Shown: one piece after another, positions 41,970 through 51,575 of the stretch
Layout of the letters: each line of letters opens with the position of its first letter
Numbering within the stretch: the stretch's first letter is position 1
Made by a program: the position numbers and the translations under genes
From: Clostridiales bacterium
GTDB taxonomy: Bacteria; Bacillota; Clostridia; Oscillospirales; Oscillospiraceae
NCBI GenBank assembly: GCA_004556965.1
Contig: SFFE01000003.1
Coordinates: 114,541 to 178,540 of the forward strand
Length of the DNA: 64,000 nt
Reading direction: 5' to 3'
The notes under the pieces: generated by a model
What the model was told of the DNA's origin: nothing
The model's database searches: none
The model's input: only the letters and a program-made list of their open reading frames with translations

Positions 41970-43078
41970 AAAAGTTTCTCACGCTTTTGGCTACGGTTTT
42001 GGTCTTGTTCGCCGCGCTCTCGTGCAGCGCGTCTGCCTATGACGTCGAAGCCGAGCAGCGCGAAGCCTGCGGCGCAGATGAGCTGGAGCAATCGCTGCCG
42101 GAGGAGGCCTACGAGGCGTTCGGATCGCTCACGCTCAGCGACGCGGCACATCCGGAGTCCCAGCTTGAAAAGCTCTGGATGTTCCTCACCGGCTCGTCGC
42201 AGGACATGCTGGTCTCCGCCGTGCGCAACGCCGCGCTGCTGCTCGTGATCGTGTTTCTGACAGCCCTGTGCGCCGCCGTGACGGAAAACTCCGCTTGCGG
42301 CGCAGTCACGCAGATGGCGGGCGCCGTCGCCGTGGCGGCGCTGAGCGCTGAGCACGTCAGTTCCTGTGTCTCCGTCGGCTGCGAGGCGCTGTGGTCGCTC
42401 TCGGATTTTTCCAAAATTCTGCTGCCGAGCATGTGCGCCGCCGCCTCGGCCAGCGGCGCGTTCACGGCTGCAAGCGCCAAATACGCCGCGACCGCGCTGT
42501 TTTTTGACGGGCTGCTGTCTGTAGAGATCAAAATCCTGCTGCCGATGCTCTATGCCTACGCCGCGCTGATGATCGGCGGTCACACGCTGGAAAACGATAC
42601 CCTACTGTCCGTCGCGTCGCTCATCAAGCGCATTTTCAAGTTTTTTCTGATCGCAGTCGCCACGGTTTTTACCTTCTACCTCTCCGTCACCGGAATTCTC
42701 ACCGGTACGGCGGATGAGACGGCGGCCAAGGCGGCGAAGACCGCCGTCTCGACCACGCTTCCGGTCGTCGGCAGCATTGTGTCCGACGCAGCGTCCACGG
42801 TGCTCTCCGGCGCTGCCATGCTGCGCAACGGCATCGGCATCCTCGGCCTGCTCGGCGTGCTCGCGGTCTGCGCCGTGCCGTATCTGACGCTGGGCGTGCA
42901 CTACCTGCTCTACAAGCTGGCTGCCGGCATTGCCTGCACATTTACGGACAAGCGCATCGGCAATCTCATCGGCGGCTTCGGCGACCTGTATGCATTTTTA
43001 CTGGGGATGACCGGTGTGGCGTCGTTCATTCTGTTTCTCTCCATCGTATCCAGCATGAAGGCGGTGAATCTCGGATGA
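41966..43078 (+). CDS. spoIIIAE: Stage III sporulation protein SpoIIIAE
   Basis: 370 residues. Cleavable-looking signal peptide (LTLLATVLVLFAALSCSASA) and about six to seven membrane helices. It starts at TTG 41966 overlapping the spoIIIAD stop and ends in an ATGA overlap with spoIIIAF, so translation is coupled on both sides. Confidence 0.94.
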   Translation: MKKFLTLLATVLVLFAALSCSASAYDVEAEQREACGADELEQSLPEEAYEAFGSLTLSDAAHPESQLEKLWMFLTGSSQDMLVSAVRNAALLLVIVFLTALCAAVTENSACGAVTQMAGAVAVAALSAEHVSSCVSVGCEALWSLSDFSKILLPSMCAAASASGAFTAASAKYAATALFFDGLLSVEIKILLPMLYAYAALMIGGHTLENDTLLSVASLIKRIFKFFLIAVATVFTFYLSVTGILTGTADETAAKAAKTAVSTTLPVVGSIVSDAASTVLSGAAMLRNGIGILGLLGVLAVCAVPYLTLGVHYLLYKLAAGIACTFTDKRIGNLIGGFGDLYAFLLGMTGVASFILFLSIVSSMKAVNLG

Positions 43079-43578
43079 CGGAAACAATTCGAAGCTGGCT
43101 GCTGACCATGACCGGCGTCGCGCTGGTCTCGGCAATCGCGTCCTTTTTTGCATCCGGCGGCAGTATGAAGCGTGTTTTGAAGCTGATCGGCGGCGTCGCC
43201 ATGGCATCCGCGCTGCTCTCGCCGCTGCTGAAATTCGATTATGCCGCCTATGCAAGCTCACTGCAGCTCTATAGCGGCAGCATGACATGGGATCCCGCCG
43301 CTGTGGAGGAGACGGAAAATCGTCTCAACCGCACCATCATAGAATCGGAATGCGGCGCATATATATTGGACAAAGCCGCACAGCTCAGCGTGCCGCTTAC
43401 CGATGCGCAGATCACCGTACAATGGAGCACAGACGGCTTCTGGTATCCCTGTGCCGTCACGCTGACACAGCCCGCCGGCGCGGAGAAGAGCACTGCGCTC
43501 GCGGGCATCATTGAAGCCGACCTCGGCATACCATCGGAACGACAGGAATGGAGAGAAGATGCACAACAAGATGAATAA
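43075..43578 (+). CDS. spoIIIAF: Stage III sporulation protein SpoIIIAF
   Basis: 167 residues. Two N-terminal membrane helices (MTGVALVSAIASFFAS and LIGGVAMASALLSPLL) then a soluble domain projecting into the intermembrane space. The C-terminus overlaps spoIIIAG by 20 bases. Confidence 0.92.
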   Translation: MTETIRSWLLTMTGVALVSAIASFFASGGSMKRVLKLIGGVAMASALLSPLLKFDYAAYASSLQLYSGSMTWDPAAVEETENRLNRTIIESECGAYILDKAAQLSVPLTDAQITVQWSTDGFWYPCAVTLTQPAGAEKSTALAGIIEADLGIPSERQEWREDAQQDE

Positions 43579-44062
43579 GGCAAAAGCATTCTGGGAGAAG
43601 TACAAATATGTCATTCTCATTTTTCTGGTCGGCACCGTTCTGCTGCTGTTGCCCACCGGAAAGAAAAGCTCCGGCAGTCCCGCAAGCACCACAGAACCGG
43701 TCGCAGCGGAAACCACCGCCGTGCAGGAGGCACAGTCGGCCGAGAACCGGCTCGCAGCGCTGCTGTCGCAGATCGACGGCGCGGGGCAGGTTCGGGTACT
43801 GCTGTCTTACCGGTGCTCCGCCGAGACGGAATATGCCACTGACGACGGCGAGACCGTCATTGTCTCCGCCGGCAGCGGTACGCAGGCAGCGGTGGAGCGC
43901 AAGACCATCTATCCGCAGTATCTGGGCGCAGTCGTCGTGTGCGAGGGAGCGGCTTCTCCGCAGGTGCAGCTGGACGTTCTGCAGGCTGTTGCGCAGTTTA
44001 CCGGCCTGAGCACGGACAAAATTTCCGTACTCAAGCTGCGATCTGATATGGAATCGAAATGA
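43559..44062 (+). CDS. spoIIIAG: Stage III sporulation protein SpoIIIAG
   Basis: 167 residues from ATG 43559. One membrane helix (VILIFLVGTVLLLLP), Ser/Thr/Glu linker, then a ring-building-motif-like domain (AGQVRVLLSYRC, KTIYPQYLGAVVVCEGA), as in the large SpoIIIAG ring of the channel. An alternative ATG is 43571. Confidence 0.92.
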   Translation: MHNKMNKAKAFWEKYKYVILIFLVGTVLLLLPTGKKSSGSPASTTEPVAAETTAVQEAQSAENRLAALLSQIDGAGQVRVLLSYRCSAETEYATDDGETVIVSAGSGTQAAVERKTIYPQYLGAVVVCEGAASPQVQLDVLQAVAQFTGLSTDKISVLKLRSDMESK

Positions 44063-44075
44063 CGGGAGGGCGTAT

Positions 44076-44624
44076 ATGAAAAAAACGAAACGAAATATTG
44101 CCATCGTTACCGTACTGCTGTTTGTCTGTGCCGCCGTGTACTTCAACTGGTCCTATAACAACCAGTGGGGTTCCGCCGACGCAGCAATGGTATCGGCAGA
44201 GGACGAGGCAATGGCCAATGCAGCGGAAAATGAGGCGGCCGAGACCTCCGGGCAGGCAGGGACCACCTCCGACTATTTTGCCGAGGCGCGCCTGACCCGC
44301 CAGCAGTCGCGGGATGAAGCGCTCACGCTGCTGCAGGCAGCCTCCACAGCCGAGGGCGCCTCGCAGGAGACGATCGACAGCGTGATGGGCGCCATCTCCG
44401 CCATGGCCAACGATTCCATGACGGAGACGCAGATCGAAAATCTGCTTCTGGCCAAGGATTTTGCCGAGTGCGTGGTCTACGTGACGGATGAGGGCGTGAC
44501 GGTCGCGGTGCCGGCTCCGGAGGAGGGGCTGACCGAAGCGCAGGTCGCCACCATCACCGATGCCATCGTCGGCGAAACGGACTACACAGCGCCGCAGATC
44601 AAGGTCATTGAAGTCAAAAACTAA
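44076..44624 (+). CDS. spoIIIAH: Stage III sporulation protein SpoIIIAH
   Basis: 182 residues. One N-terminal membrane helix (IAIVTVLLFVCAAVYFNW), an acidic linker, and a YscJ/FliF-like domain (FAEARLTRQQSRDEALTLLQ, FAECVVYVTDEGVTVAV) that binds SpoIIQ from the forespore. Last gene of the operon; the stop is within two bases of the terminator. Confidence 0.93.
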   Translation: MKKTKRNIAIVTVLLFVCAAVYFNWSYNNQWGSADAAMVSAEDEAMANAAENEAAETSGQAGTTSDYFAEARLTRQQSRDEALTLLQAASTAEGASQETIDSVMGAISAMANDSMTETQIENLLLAKDFAECVVYVTDEGVTVAVPAPEEGLTEAQVATITDAIVGETDYTAPQIKVIEVKN

Positions 44625-44651
44625 GGCGGGAGCAACTCCCGCCTTTTTTTG
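44624..44651 (+). terminator. Terminator of the spoIIIA operon
   Basis: A 9-10-bp stem (AGGCGGGAG 44624-44632 with its complement 44636-44644), CAA loop, and at least seven T residues. Confidence 0.92.
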
Positions 44652-44728
44652 TTGTGAATTTTCTTCTTTCTTTTTCCGTACATCCGTGCTAAACTATACT
44701 GAATCAATATCTCAGGAGGTATTCACTT

Positions 44729-45091
44729 ATGCCGGAAAATTATATTACCTGCCAGGACGAAAAGGGCAGCATCAATATTTCCGAGGAAGTCGTCATGTCC
44801 ATGGTGCGCGCAGCGATCACCGAGGTCGATGGCGTTGCAGGCCTCGCCACGTCTGCCGGCACGGAATTGGCCGAGCTTCTGGGCATCAAGTCTGCTGCCA
44901 AGGGCATCAAGGTGCAGATTCTGGACGAAACCATTATCGTCGATACCATTATCACGGTGCGCTACGGCTGCAACGCCGTCGCCGTCGCCAAGGCCGTGCA
45001 GGACGCCGTCTCCAACGCTGTACAGGCCATGACCGGGATGGGTAAGCCCATCGTCAACGTCCACATCTCCGGCGTTGCATTTGATAAATAA
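44729..45091 (+). CDS. Asp23/Gls24 family envelope-stress protein
   Basis: 120 residues, one Asp23 domain (GSINISEEVVMSMVRAAI, LDETIIVDTIITVRYGCN). Family members are small membrane-peripheral proteins linked to envelope homeostasis; this position upstream of nusB is conserved in Firmicutes (YqhY-type). ATG 44729 follows CAGGAGGT. A TATACT (44695-44700) is a possible -10, without a clear -35. Confidence 0.9.
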   Translation: MPENYITCQDEKGSINISEEVVMSMVRAAITEVDGVAGLATSAGTELAELLGIKSAAKGIKVQILDETIIVDTIITVRYGCNAVAVAKAVQDAVSNAVQAMTGMGKPIVNVHISGVAFDK

Positions 45092-45106
45092 AGGGGATTT
45101 CCACGT

Positions 45107-45583
45107 ATGACAAGAACGGTCGCCCGCGAAATTGCCATTCAGCTCAGCTTTGCCGCGCAGCTCGCCGGGGAAGACGCCCGTGAGACTGCAGATGCATTCT
45201 TTACGCCGGAGTATTTTGAAACGCTGGCGGAGGAGGACACGCTGTTTCGGGAGTATCCCGACGAGCAGCAGCTTGCCTATATCCGGCGGCTCACCGGGCT
45301 GGTCTATGACCACATGTACGAGCTGAACCACTATATTGAGAAGTATGCCAAGGGCTGGAAGCTTGGCCGCATTTCCCGCATCGCCGCCGCCATCCTGCGC
45401 TGCGCGATGTGCGAGATCCTCTATATGGACGACATTCCGAACGCCGCCGCCGTCAACGAGGCTGTGGAGCTCGCCAAGGGCTACGAGGAGCCGGAAACCG
45501 TTGCGTTCATCAATGGGATTTTGGGCAGCTTCATCCGCGGCGAGGTCGAAACGCCTGACTCTGGACCGACAGCGGAAGCATAA
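45107..45583 (+). CDS. nusB: Transcription antitermination factor NusB
   Basis: 158 residues. RNA-binding all-helical factor for rRNA antitermination. Recognised by N-terminal REIAIQLSFAAQ, the SRIAAAILRCAMCEILYM core and C-terminal VNEAVELAKGY then FINGILGSFIR. Followed four bases later by xseA. Confidence 0.93.
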   Translation: MTRTVAREIAIQLSFAAQLAGEDARETADAFFTPEYFETLAEEDTLFREYPDEQQLAYIRRLTGLVYDHMYELNHYIEKYAKGWKLGRISRIAAAILRCAMCEILYMDDIPNAAAVNEAVELAKGYEEPETVAFINGILGSFIRGEVETPDSGPTAEA

Positions 45584-45586
45584 GCG

Positions 45587-46816
45587 ATGGAACAGACCAC
45601 TCTGACCGTTGCGGAACTGAACGCCCGCATCAAGGGGCTCATCGACGCCGACCCCATGCTTGGGAACGTCTGCGTCAAAGGCGAGCTTTCCAACTACAAG
45701 GTCTATCCGTCCGGGCACCACTATTTCACGCTCAAGGACGCGGAGAGCAGTCTGCGCTGCGTGATGTTTCGCAGCAGCGCGTCCAAGCTGCGCTTCCGGC
45801 CGGAGAGCGGCATGGGCGTCACGGCGGTAGGCCGCGTTTCCGTCTTCCCGCGCGACGGGGCGTATCAGCTCTACTGTACGAATCTGATCCCCAGCGGGAT
45901 GGGGGATCTGTACGTTGCCTATGAACAATTAAAAGCCCGCCTGATGCAGGAGGGGCTGTTCGACCGGGAGCACAAGCGGCCGCTTCCGCAGTATCCGGCG
46001 CGGATCGCGGTCATCACATCCTCTGCCGGCGCTGCGGTACGCGATATCATCCGCGTGCTGGGAAAACGCTGGCCGGCGAGCGAGGTCGTGCTCCTGCCGG
46101 TGCGCGTACAGGGTGCGGAAGCCCCGGCGGAGATCGTCGGCGCCATCCGTTACGCCAACCGTTATCACGTGGCCGATCTCATCATTACCGGCCGCGGCGG
46201 CGGGTCGATCGAAGACCTCTGGGCGTTCAACGACGAGCGCGTCGCCCGCGCGATCTATGATTCGCAGCTTCCCGTAATCTCAGCGGTCGGTCATGAGCCG
46301 GACGTGACGATCTCGGACTTCGTCGCTGATCTGCGCGCGGCCACGCCGTCCAATGCGGCGGAGCTGGCCGTGCCGAACGAGGCGGACATCCGTGAAATGC
46401 TCCGCAGCTATGAAATCCGTATGTCACAGGCCATGCGCAAGCAGCTTGCCGACCGGCGCGCGCGGCTGGAAGATCTCGCCGGACGCAAAGCACTGACGAG
46501 TCCGATCGCCTATCTCGATCTCAAGCGCGTGGAGTTGGACTTTGTCCGCAACCGTCTCGCTTCTGCGAGCGACGCCTATCTCTCGGCGCACAAGCACGCC
46601 TTTGCAAAGACCGCTGTCGCACTGGACGCGATGAGTCCGCTAAAAGTGCTCGCGCGCGGTTATTCGGTCGCAACCGGGCAGGACGGCGCAGTTATCAAAT
46701 CCGCGCAGGACGTGTCCGTCGGCGACCCCGTGCGTCTGCAGCTCGCGTCCGGCGCGCTCCGATGCGTTGTGGAAAGCAAGGAGGAAAACCATGGAACAAG
46801 AGAAACTGTCCTTTGA
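45587..46816 (+). CDS. xseA: Exodeoxyribonuclease VII large subunit
   Basis: 409 residues. N-terminal OB fold (NVCVKGELSNYKVYPSGHHYFTLKD region), catalytic domain with ITSSAGAAVRDI, TGRGGGSIEDLWAFND and VGHEPDVTISDFVAD, and a C-terminal coiled coil. Degrades single-stranded DNA with XseB. ATG 45587; the end overlaps xseB by 26 bases. Confidence 0.96.
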   Translation: MEQTTLTVAELNARIKGLIDADPMLGNVCVKGELSNYKVYPSGHHYFTLKDAESSLRCVMFRSSASKLRFRPESGMGVTAVGRVSVFPRDGAYQLYCTNLIPSGMGDLYVAYEQLKARLMQEGLFDREHKRPLPQYPARIAVITSSAGAAVRDIIRVLGKRWPASEVVLLPVRVQGAEAPAEIVGAIRYANRYHVADLIITGRGGGSIEDLWAFNDERVARAIYDSQLPVISAVGHEPDVTISDFVADLRAATPSNAAELAVPNEADIREMLRSYEIRMSQAMRKQLADRRARLEDLAGRKALTSPIAYLDLKRVELDFVRNRLASASDAYLSAHKHAFAKTAVALDAMSPLKVLARGYSVATGQDGAVIKSAQDVSVGDPVRLQLASGALRCVVESKEENHGTRETVL

Positions 46817-47027
46817 AGCGGCAATGCAGCGGCTGGACGGCATCGTCAAGCGGCTGGAGCGCGGCGACGTCGCACTGGAGGAATCCCTGTCGCTGTTTGA
46901 GGAGGGCTCCAGACTGCTGGCGTCCTGCAATCAAATGCTCGACGCCGCGGAGCAGAAGGTCATTATGCTGAAAAAGGGGAGCGACGGCGCGCCCGTGGAG
47001 CTCCCGTTCGATACTGAGGAAATCTGA
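46791..47027 (+). CDS. xseB: Exodeoxyribonuclease VII small subunit
   Basis: 78 residues, helical, with the family's LERGDVALEESLSLFEEG motif. ATG 46791 is set by AAGGAGG. It lies in the overlap with xseA, and ends four bases before ispA. Confidence 0.94.
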   Translation: MEQEKLSFEAAMQRLDGIVKRLERGDVALEESLSLFEEGSRLLASCNQMLDAAEQKVIMLKKGSDGAPVELPFDTEEI

Positions 47028-47030
47028 TTC

Positions 47031-47909
47031 ATGAATTTTCAGACACAATACAATCACGATAAAGACGTTGTCGATCAGGCGCTCGGCACGTATTTTCAGG
47101 ACGATACCGCGCCATACCACACGCTGCTGGAGGCCATGCGGTACAGTCTGACTGCCGGCGGAAAACGGCTGCGCCCCGTGCTGGTGCTCGCGTTCTGCCG
47201 CGCCTGCGGCGGGGACGCGCAGGCCGCGCTGCCAGCTGCATGCGCGATTGAAATGGTGCATACCTATTCACTCATTCACGACGATCTGCCCTGTATGGAC
47301 AACGACGAGCTGCGCCGCGGTAAGCCCACGAACCATGTGATCTATGGCGAGTGCACCGCCACGCTCGCGGGCGACGCGCTGCAGGCAGAAGCCTTCCGCA
47401 CCATTCTGGAAAGCGATCTTCCGGCGCAGACGCGCGCTGAGTGTGCCCGGATTTTGGCCGAAGCCGCCGGAACCAATGGCATCTGCGGCGGTCAGCAGCT
47501 CGATATGGAGGGAGAACAAAAGCCGCTCACGAAGGACGAGCTGTTGGAGATCCACAAACGCAAAACCGCCGCCATGATCCGCGCAGCCTGTCTGATGGGC
47601 ATCGCCTGCGGAAACGGAACCCCGAAGCAAGTACAGGCGGCAGAGCAGTATGCCGAAGCGCTGGGGCTTGCGTTCCAGATTCGGGACGATATGCTCGACG
47701 TCATCAGCACCGTCGAGGAGCTTGGAAAGCCCATTGGCTCCGACGCGCAGGAGGGGAAAACCACGTTCATGTCCCTGTATGGCGCAGAGCGCTGCCAGCA
47801 ATACGTTCACGAGCTGACGGAACAGGCTGCCGCCGCCGTGGCGGACGGATTCACCGAGCCTGATTTTCTGCAGGCGCTCGTCCGCTCGCTGGAGGCACGG
47901 AGAACCTGA
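47031..47909 (+). CDS. ispA: Farnesyl diphosphate synthase-type polyprenyl synthetase
   Basis: 292 residues. Condenses isoprenyl diphosphates; feeds undecaprenyl and other isoprenoids. First Asp-rich motif DDLPCMDND at ~83-91, with the short two-residue insert typical of bacterial FPP synthases, second RDDMLD near 217, and GGKRLRP near 43. It is adjacent to dxs, giving an isoprenoid pair in the cluster. Confidence 0.94.
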   Translation: MNFQTQYNHDKDVVDQALGTYFQDDTAPYHTLLEAMRYSLTAGGKRLRPVLVLAFCRACGGDAQAALPAACAIEMVHTYSLIHDDLPCMDNDELRRGKPTNHVIYGECTATLAGDALQAEAFRTILESDLPAQTRAECARILAEAAGTNGICGGQQLDMEGEQKPLTKDELLEIHKRKTAAMIRAACLMGIACGNGTPKQVQAAEQYAEALGLAFQIRDDMLDVISTVEELGKPIGSDAQEGKTTFMSLYGAERCQQYVHELTEQAAAAVADGFTEPDFLQALVRSLEARRT

Positions 47910-47940
47910 CGAATTGTCGCCAAACTTCAAACAAACGCTG

Positions 47941-47979
47941 AAAAGTGCCGGCTTGCTATTGTAAAGTCCGGCGCTTTTT
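47941..47979 (+). terminator. Terminator after ispA
   Basis: An 11-bp stem (47941-47951 with 47968-47978, one G-U) with T-run; the 16-base loop contains the -35 of the dxs promoter. Confidence 0.75.
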
Positions 47980-47987
47980 GTTATATT
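47959..47987 (+). promoter_or_regulatory. SigA-type promoter for the dxs unit
   Basis: TTGTAA (47959-47964), 17-base spacer, TATATT (47982-47987), immediately upstream of the dxs ribosome site. Confidence 0.55.
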
Positions 47988-48021
47988 ATAGTCTGTATTA
48001 TTATGCGCGAGGTATCATGTT

Positions 48022-49896
48022 TTGAGTTTATTGGAGCAAATCAATTCACCGGCAGATCTCAGAACGCTGCCGGAACAGGAAATTCCGCAGCTTTGCTCGG
48101 AACTTCGTGCGTTTCTGGTGCAGAATGTGTCCAAGACCGGCGGGCATCTGGCGTCAAACCTCGGCGCCGTAGAGCTGACAGTCGCCATTCATCGCGTTTA
48201 CCACACCGAAACAGACCGTTTGGTCTTTGACGTGGGCCATCAGAGCTACGTCCATAAAATTCTCACCGGCCGCCGCGACGCGTTTTCCACGCTGCGGCAG
48301 TACGGCGGCATTGCAGGCTTCCCGAAGCCGTCGGAGAGCGTGCACGACGCGTTCGTCGCAGGGCACGCCTCGACCTCCATTTCCACGGCGCTTGGCATGG
48401 CCAGAGCGCGCACGCTGCGCGGCGAAAATTACAACGTCGTCGCCCTGATCGGCGACGGTGCGCTCACGGGTGGTCTGGCCTATGAAGGTCTGTCCGACGC
48501 CGGACAGAGCGGGGAACCGCTCGTCATCATCCTGAACGACAACGGCATGTCCATCAACAAAAACGTCGGCGGCATGGCAACGCTGCTCTCCAAGCAGCGC
48601 GTCACGCCCGGCTATCTGCGCTTCAAGCAGTTTTACCGCAGCACCGTCGGCAAGGTCAAGCCGCTGTACAATGTGATGCATAAAATCAAGGAGAATGTCA
48701 AGGACCGTGTCCTGCCGAACAACATGTTCGACGATATGGGCTTTTATTATATCGGTCCTGTGGACGGGCATAACGAGAAGGAACTGGAGCGCATGCTGCG
48801 CTGGGCGCGCGATCTGCGCCAGCCGGTGCTGCTGCATGTCGTCACGCAAAAGGGAAAGGGCATTTCCTATACCGAGCGCGAACCGGAAAAATATCACGGC
48901 GTCGGTACATTCGATCCCGTCACCGGCGCGCTTCCGGAGGAAAAGCCCTGCTTCTCCAAAGTGTTTGGGGAAACGCTCACCACGTTGGGCGCGGATGACG
49001 CCGATCTGGTCGCCATTACCGCCGCCATGTGCAGCGGTACGGGGCTGACGCCGTTCGCAGAGCAGTTTCCATCCCGGTTTTATGACGTCGGCATCGCCGA
49101 AGGCCACGCCGTCACCATGGCCGCTGCTATGGCGAAGCAGGGCCTGCACCCGGTGCTCGCCGTCTATTCGAGCTTTCTGCAGCGTGCCTACGACATGCTG
49201 CTGCACGATGTTTCCCTGCAGAATCTGCACGTCGTATTCGGCGTGGATCGTGCCGGCATCGTCGGCAACGACGGCGACACGCATAACGGCTGTTTTGACG
49301 TGAGTTATCTCAGCTCCGTGCCCGGTATGACCATCCTTTGCCCGGCGAGCTTCGCCGAGCTGCGCGGAATGCTGCGCTATGCGCTGTATCAGGTGTCCGG
49401 CCCGGTCGCGCTTCGCTATCCCCGCGGCGGAGAGGGCCCGTATACCGACTCCCATTTGGAGCCTGTAACCTGTCTGTGCGCGGGAAGTGACCTCACACTC
49501 GTAACGTATGGCATTCTGACCAACGAAGCGCTGGCTGCGGCGGACAAGCTGGCCGCGGACGGTATTGGTGCAGAAGTCCTGAAACTGGGGCAGATCCATC
49601 CGCTGGAGACGGAATGCATTTTGCCGTCCCTGCAAAAGACGGGCCGGTTGATTGTCGCAGAAGACGTCTGTGAAGCCGGCTGCGTCGGCGCGCGCATTCT
49701 GGCTGCCGCCGCACAAAACGGCATAGAATTGAAAGTCTCCCGTCTCATTAATTTGAAAAACGGTTTGGTCCAGCACGGCGCGCCGGCGGTTTTGATGGAA
49801 AAATGCGGCCTGAACGCAGACGCGATCGCCGCGGCTGCGCGGGATATGCTCACAGCCGGGGAAGGGAACACGCAGCATGAAGAAAATCAGACTTGA
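48022..49896 (+). CDS. dxs: 1-deoxy-D-xylulose-5-phosphate synthase
   Basis: 624 residues. Thiamine-diphosphate enzyme, first step of the non-mevalonate isoprenoid pathway. Visible: KTGGHLASNLGAVELTVAIH (~37), TPP motif GDGALTGGLAYEG ... NDNGMSIN (~148-178), transketolase C-terminal FDVGIAEGHAV. It starts at TTG 48022 with GCGAGG about 10 bases before; the nearby ATG 48017 runs into a stop at once. The end overlaps tlyA by 20 bases. Confidence 0.96.
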   Translation: MSLLEQINSPADLRTLPEQEIPQLCSELRAFLVQNVSKTGGHLASNLGAVELTVAIHRVYHTETDRLVFDVGHQSYVHKILTGRRDAFSTLRQYGGIAGFPKPSESVHDAFVAGHASTSISTALGMARARTLRGENYNVVALIGDGALTGGLAYEGLSDAGQSGEPLVIILNDNGMSINKNVGGMATLLSKQRVTPGYLRFKQFYRSTVGKVKPLYNVMHKIKENVKDRVLPNNMFDDMGFYYIGPVDGHNEKELERMLRWARDLRQPVLLHVVTQKGKGISYTEREPEKYHGVGTFDPVTGALPEEKPCFSKVFGETLTTLGADDADLVAITAAMCSGTGLTPFAEQFPSRFYDVGIAEGHAVTMAAAMAKQGLHPVLAVYSSFLQRAYDMLLHDVSLQNLHVVFGVDRAGIVGNDGDTHNGCFDVSYLSSVPGMTILCPASFAELRGMLRYALYQVSGPVALRYPRGGEGPYTDSHLEPVTCLCAGSDLTLVTYGILTNEALAAADKLAADGIGAEVLKLGQIHPLETECILPSLQKTGRLIVAEDVCEAGCVGARILAAAAQNGIELKVSRLINLKNGLVQHGAPAVLMEKCGLNADAIAAAARDMLTAGEGNTQHEENQT

Positions 49897-50683
49897 TCAG
49901 TTGGTTTTTGACTTGGGACTGACGGAAAGCCGTGAGCGCGCCAAAACGACGATCATGAGCGGACTGGTCTATGTCAATGGCCAGAAGGCGGATAAGCCCG
50001 GCATGCAGGTTGCGCCGGATGCAAAGGTCGAGGTGCGCGGCGACGCACTGCCCTATGTCAGCCGCGGCGGCTTCAAGCTGGAAAAGGCGCTGAATGTCTT
50101 TCCGGTCGATCCTTCCGGTCTGGTGTGTATCGACTGCGGTGCTTCCACCGGCGGCTTTACGGACGTGCTGCTGAAAAACGGAGCGGTAAAGGTCTATGCC
50201 GTGGACGTCGGCTATGGGCAGCTCGCATGGAGTCTGCGCAACGATGCGCGCGTGATCTCCATGGAGCGTACAAACGTGCGGTACATTACATCCGAGCAAA
50301 TTCCTGAGCCGCTCGATCTGGCGGTCATGGATCTGTCGTTCATCTCCGTCAAGCTGATCCTCCCGGCGGTATACCCTCTGCTGAAGGATGATGCAGCCGT
50401 CGTCTGCCTGATCAAGCCGCAGTTTGAGGCCGGGCGCGACGAGGTCGGCAAAAAAGGCGTCGTCCGGGACAAGCAGGTGCATTTATCCGTGCTCCAGAGC
50501 TTTCTGGACTTTGTCCCAACTGCCGGGTTTACCGCAATGGGGCTCGATTACTCGCCCATCAAAGGGCCGGAAGGGAACATCGAGTACCTCGGCTACCTGC
50601 GCAAGGGCAGCCACCCCGCACCGGAGCTGTCCCCGGCGCAAGTTGTGGAACAATCCCACGCAAATTTGGAGAAAATCAGGTGA
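49877..50683 (+). CDS. tlyA: TlyA-type 16S/23S rRNA 2'-O-methyltransferase
   Basis: 268 residues. N-terminal S4 RNA-binding domain (KIRLDQLVFDLGLTESRERAK), then an FtsJ-like methyltransferase with SAM-binding CIDCGASTGGFTDVLL. Historically called hemolysin A. Overlaps dxs by 20 bases. Confidence 0.94.
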   Translation: MKKIRLDQLVFDLGLTESRERAKTTIMSGLVYVNGQKADKPGMQVAPDAKVEVRGDALPYVSRGGFKLEKALNVFPVDPSGLVCIDCGASTGGFTDVLLKNGAVKVYAVDVGYGQLAWSLRNDARVISMERTNVRYITSEQIPEPLDLAVMDLSFISVKLILPAVYPLLKDDAAVVCLIKPQFEAGRDEVGKKGVVRDKQVHLSVLQSFLDFVPTAGFTAMGLDYSPIKGPEGNIEYLGYLRKGSHPAPELSPAQVVEQSHANLEKIR

Positions 50684-50689
50684 TCTGTG

Positions 50690-51559
50690 ATGCATGGTCA
50701 TATCGTCCTTGCGGCGAATCTTTATCGGGACTCGCACTTTCAAAAGACACGCGCGGTATATGACGTACTGACCAATGCTGGGTATCCGGTCTTGGTCTCT
50801 CCCGTGTTCGTATCGGCATTTGACCAGATGCTGCCGCCGGAAATTCCCACACTGCCGCTCCGGAAAGCGGCGGAGGGCGCAGCGCTCGTCATCGTTCTGG
50901 GCGGGGACGGCACGATTCTGCACGTCGCCGACGCAGTGCGCGGAAAGGAACTTCCGATCATCGGCGTCAATCTGGGCGGCAAGGGCTTTCTCACCGGGCT
51001 GGAGGTGTCCGAAATTCCACTGATTTCAGACGTTGCGGCAGGGAAGTACCGCATCAGCCGCCGCATGATGCTCGATGTGGAGCTGGTGCGCGGCGGATCG
51101 GTGATCTTTTCGCAGTGCGTGCTCAACGACGTCGTCGTTCATGGCGGAAATGTGGACTGTATCGGCATTATTGCCTGCGGCGATGGAACGCCCATCACAC
51201 ACTTCAGCGGTGACGGTATCATCGTCTCTACGCCAACCGGCTCTACGGCCTATTCCATGTCCGCAGGCGGCCCGCTCGTCGAGCCGGACAATGAAAACAT
51301 CATCCTCACGCCGATCTGTGCACATAATCTCACCGGCAGCAAATCGTTTGTGCTCTCGCCCAACCGCGTCGTGACCATCGAGCCGGAGCGCATTCACGAC
51401 CGCCCCGCCATTCTCGTGGCCGACGGCGGCGACGGCGTCCCGCTCGTTCGCGGAGACTGCATCCGGGTATGCAAATCCGAATGTACCACACTGCTGGCCG
51501 ATCCCGGCGTGCGCAGCTTTTATGAGATCGCATTTGATAAGTTGACGGGAAAGCTCTAA
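50690..51559 (+). CDS. nadK: NAD kinase
   Basis: 289 residues from ATG 50690; GTG 50687 is in frame but AGGTGA spacing fits the ATG. Makes NADP from NAD and ATP. Motifs: VIVLGGDGTIL (~70), NDVVVHGG (~146), DGIIVSTPTGSTAY (~175). Four to seven bases after tlyA. Confidence 0.95.
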   Translation: MHGHIVLAANLYRDSHFQKTRAVYDVLTNAGYPVLVSPVFVSAFDQMLPPEIPTLPLRKAAEGAALVIVLGGDGTILHVADAVRGKELPIIGVNLGGKGFLTGLEVSEIPLISDVAAGKYRISRRMMLDVELVRGGSVIFSQCVLNDVVVHGGNVDCIGIIACGDGTPITHFSGDGIIVSTPTGSTAYSMSAGGPLVEPDNENIILTPICAHNLTGSKSFVLSPNRVVTIEPERIHDRPAILVADGGDGVPLVRGDCIRVCKSECTTLLADPGVRSFYEIAFDKLTGKL

Positions 51560-51575
51560 AAATGGAGGTTCCAGA

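Noticed and set aside
48154..49878. Minus-strand 574-codon frame opposite dxs
   Set aside because: Shadow of dxs; same reasoning.
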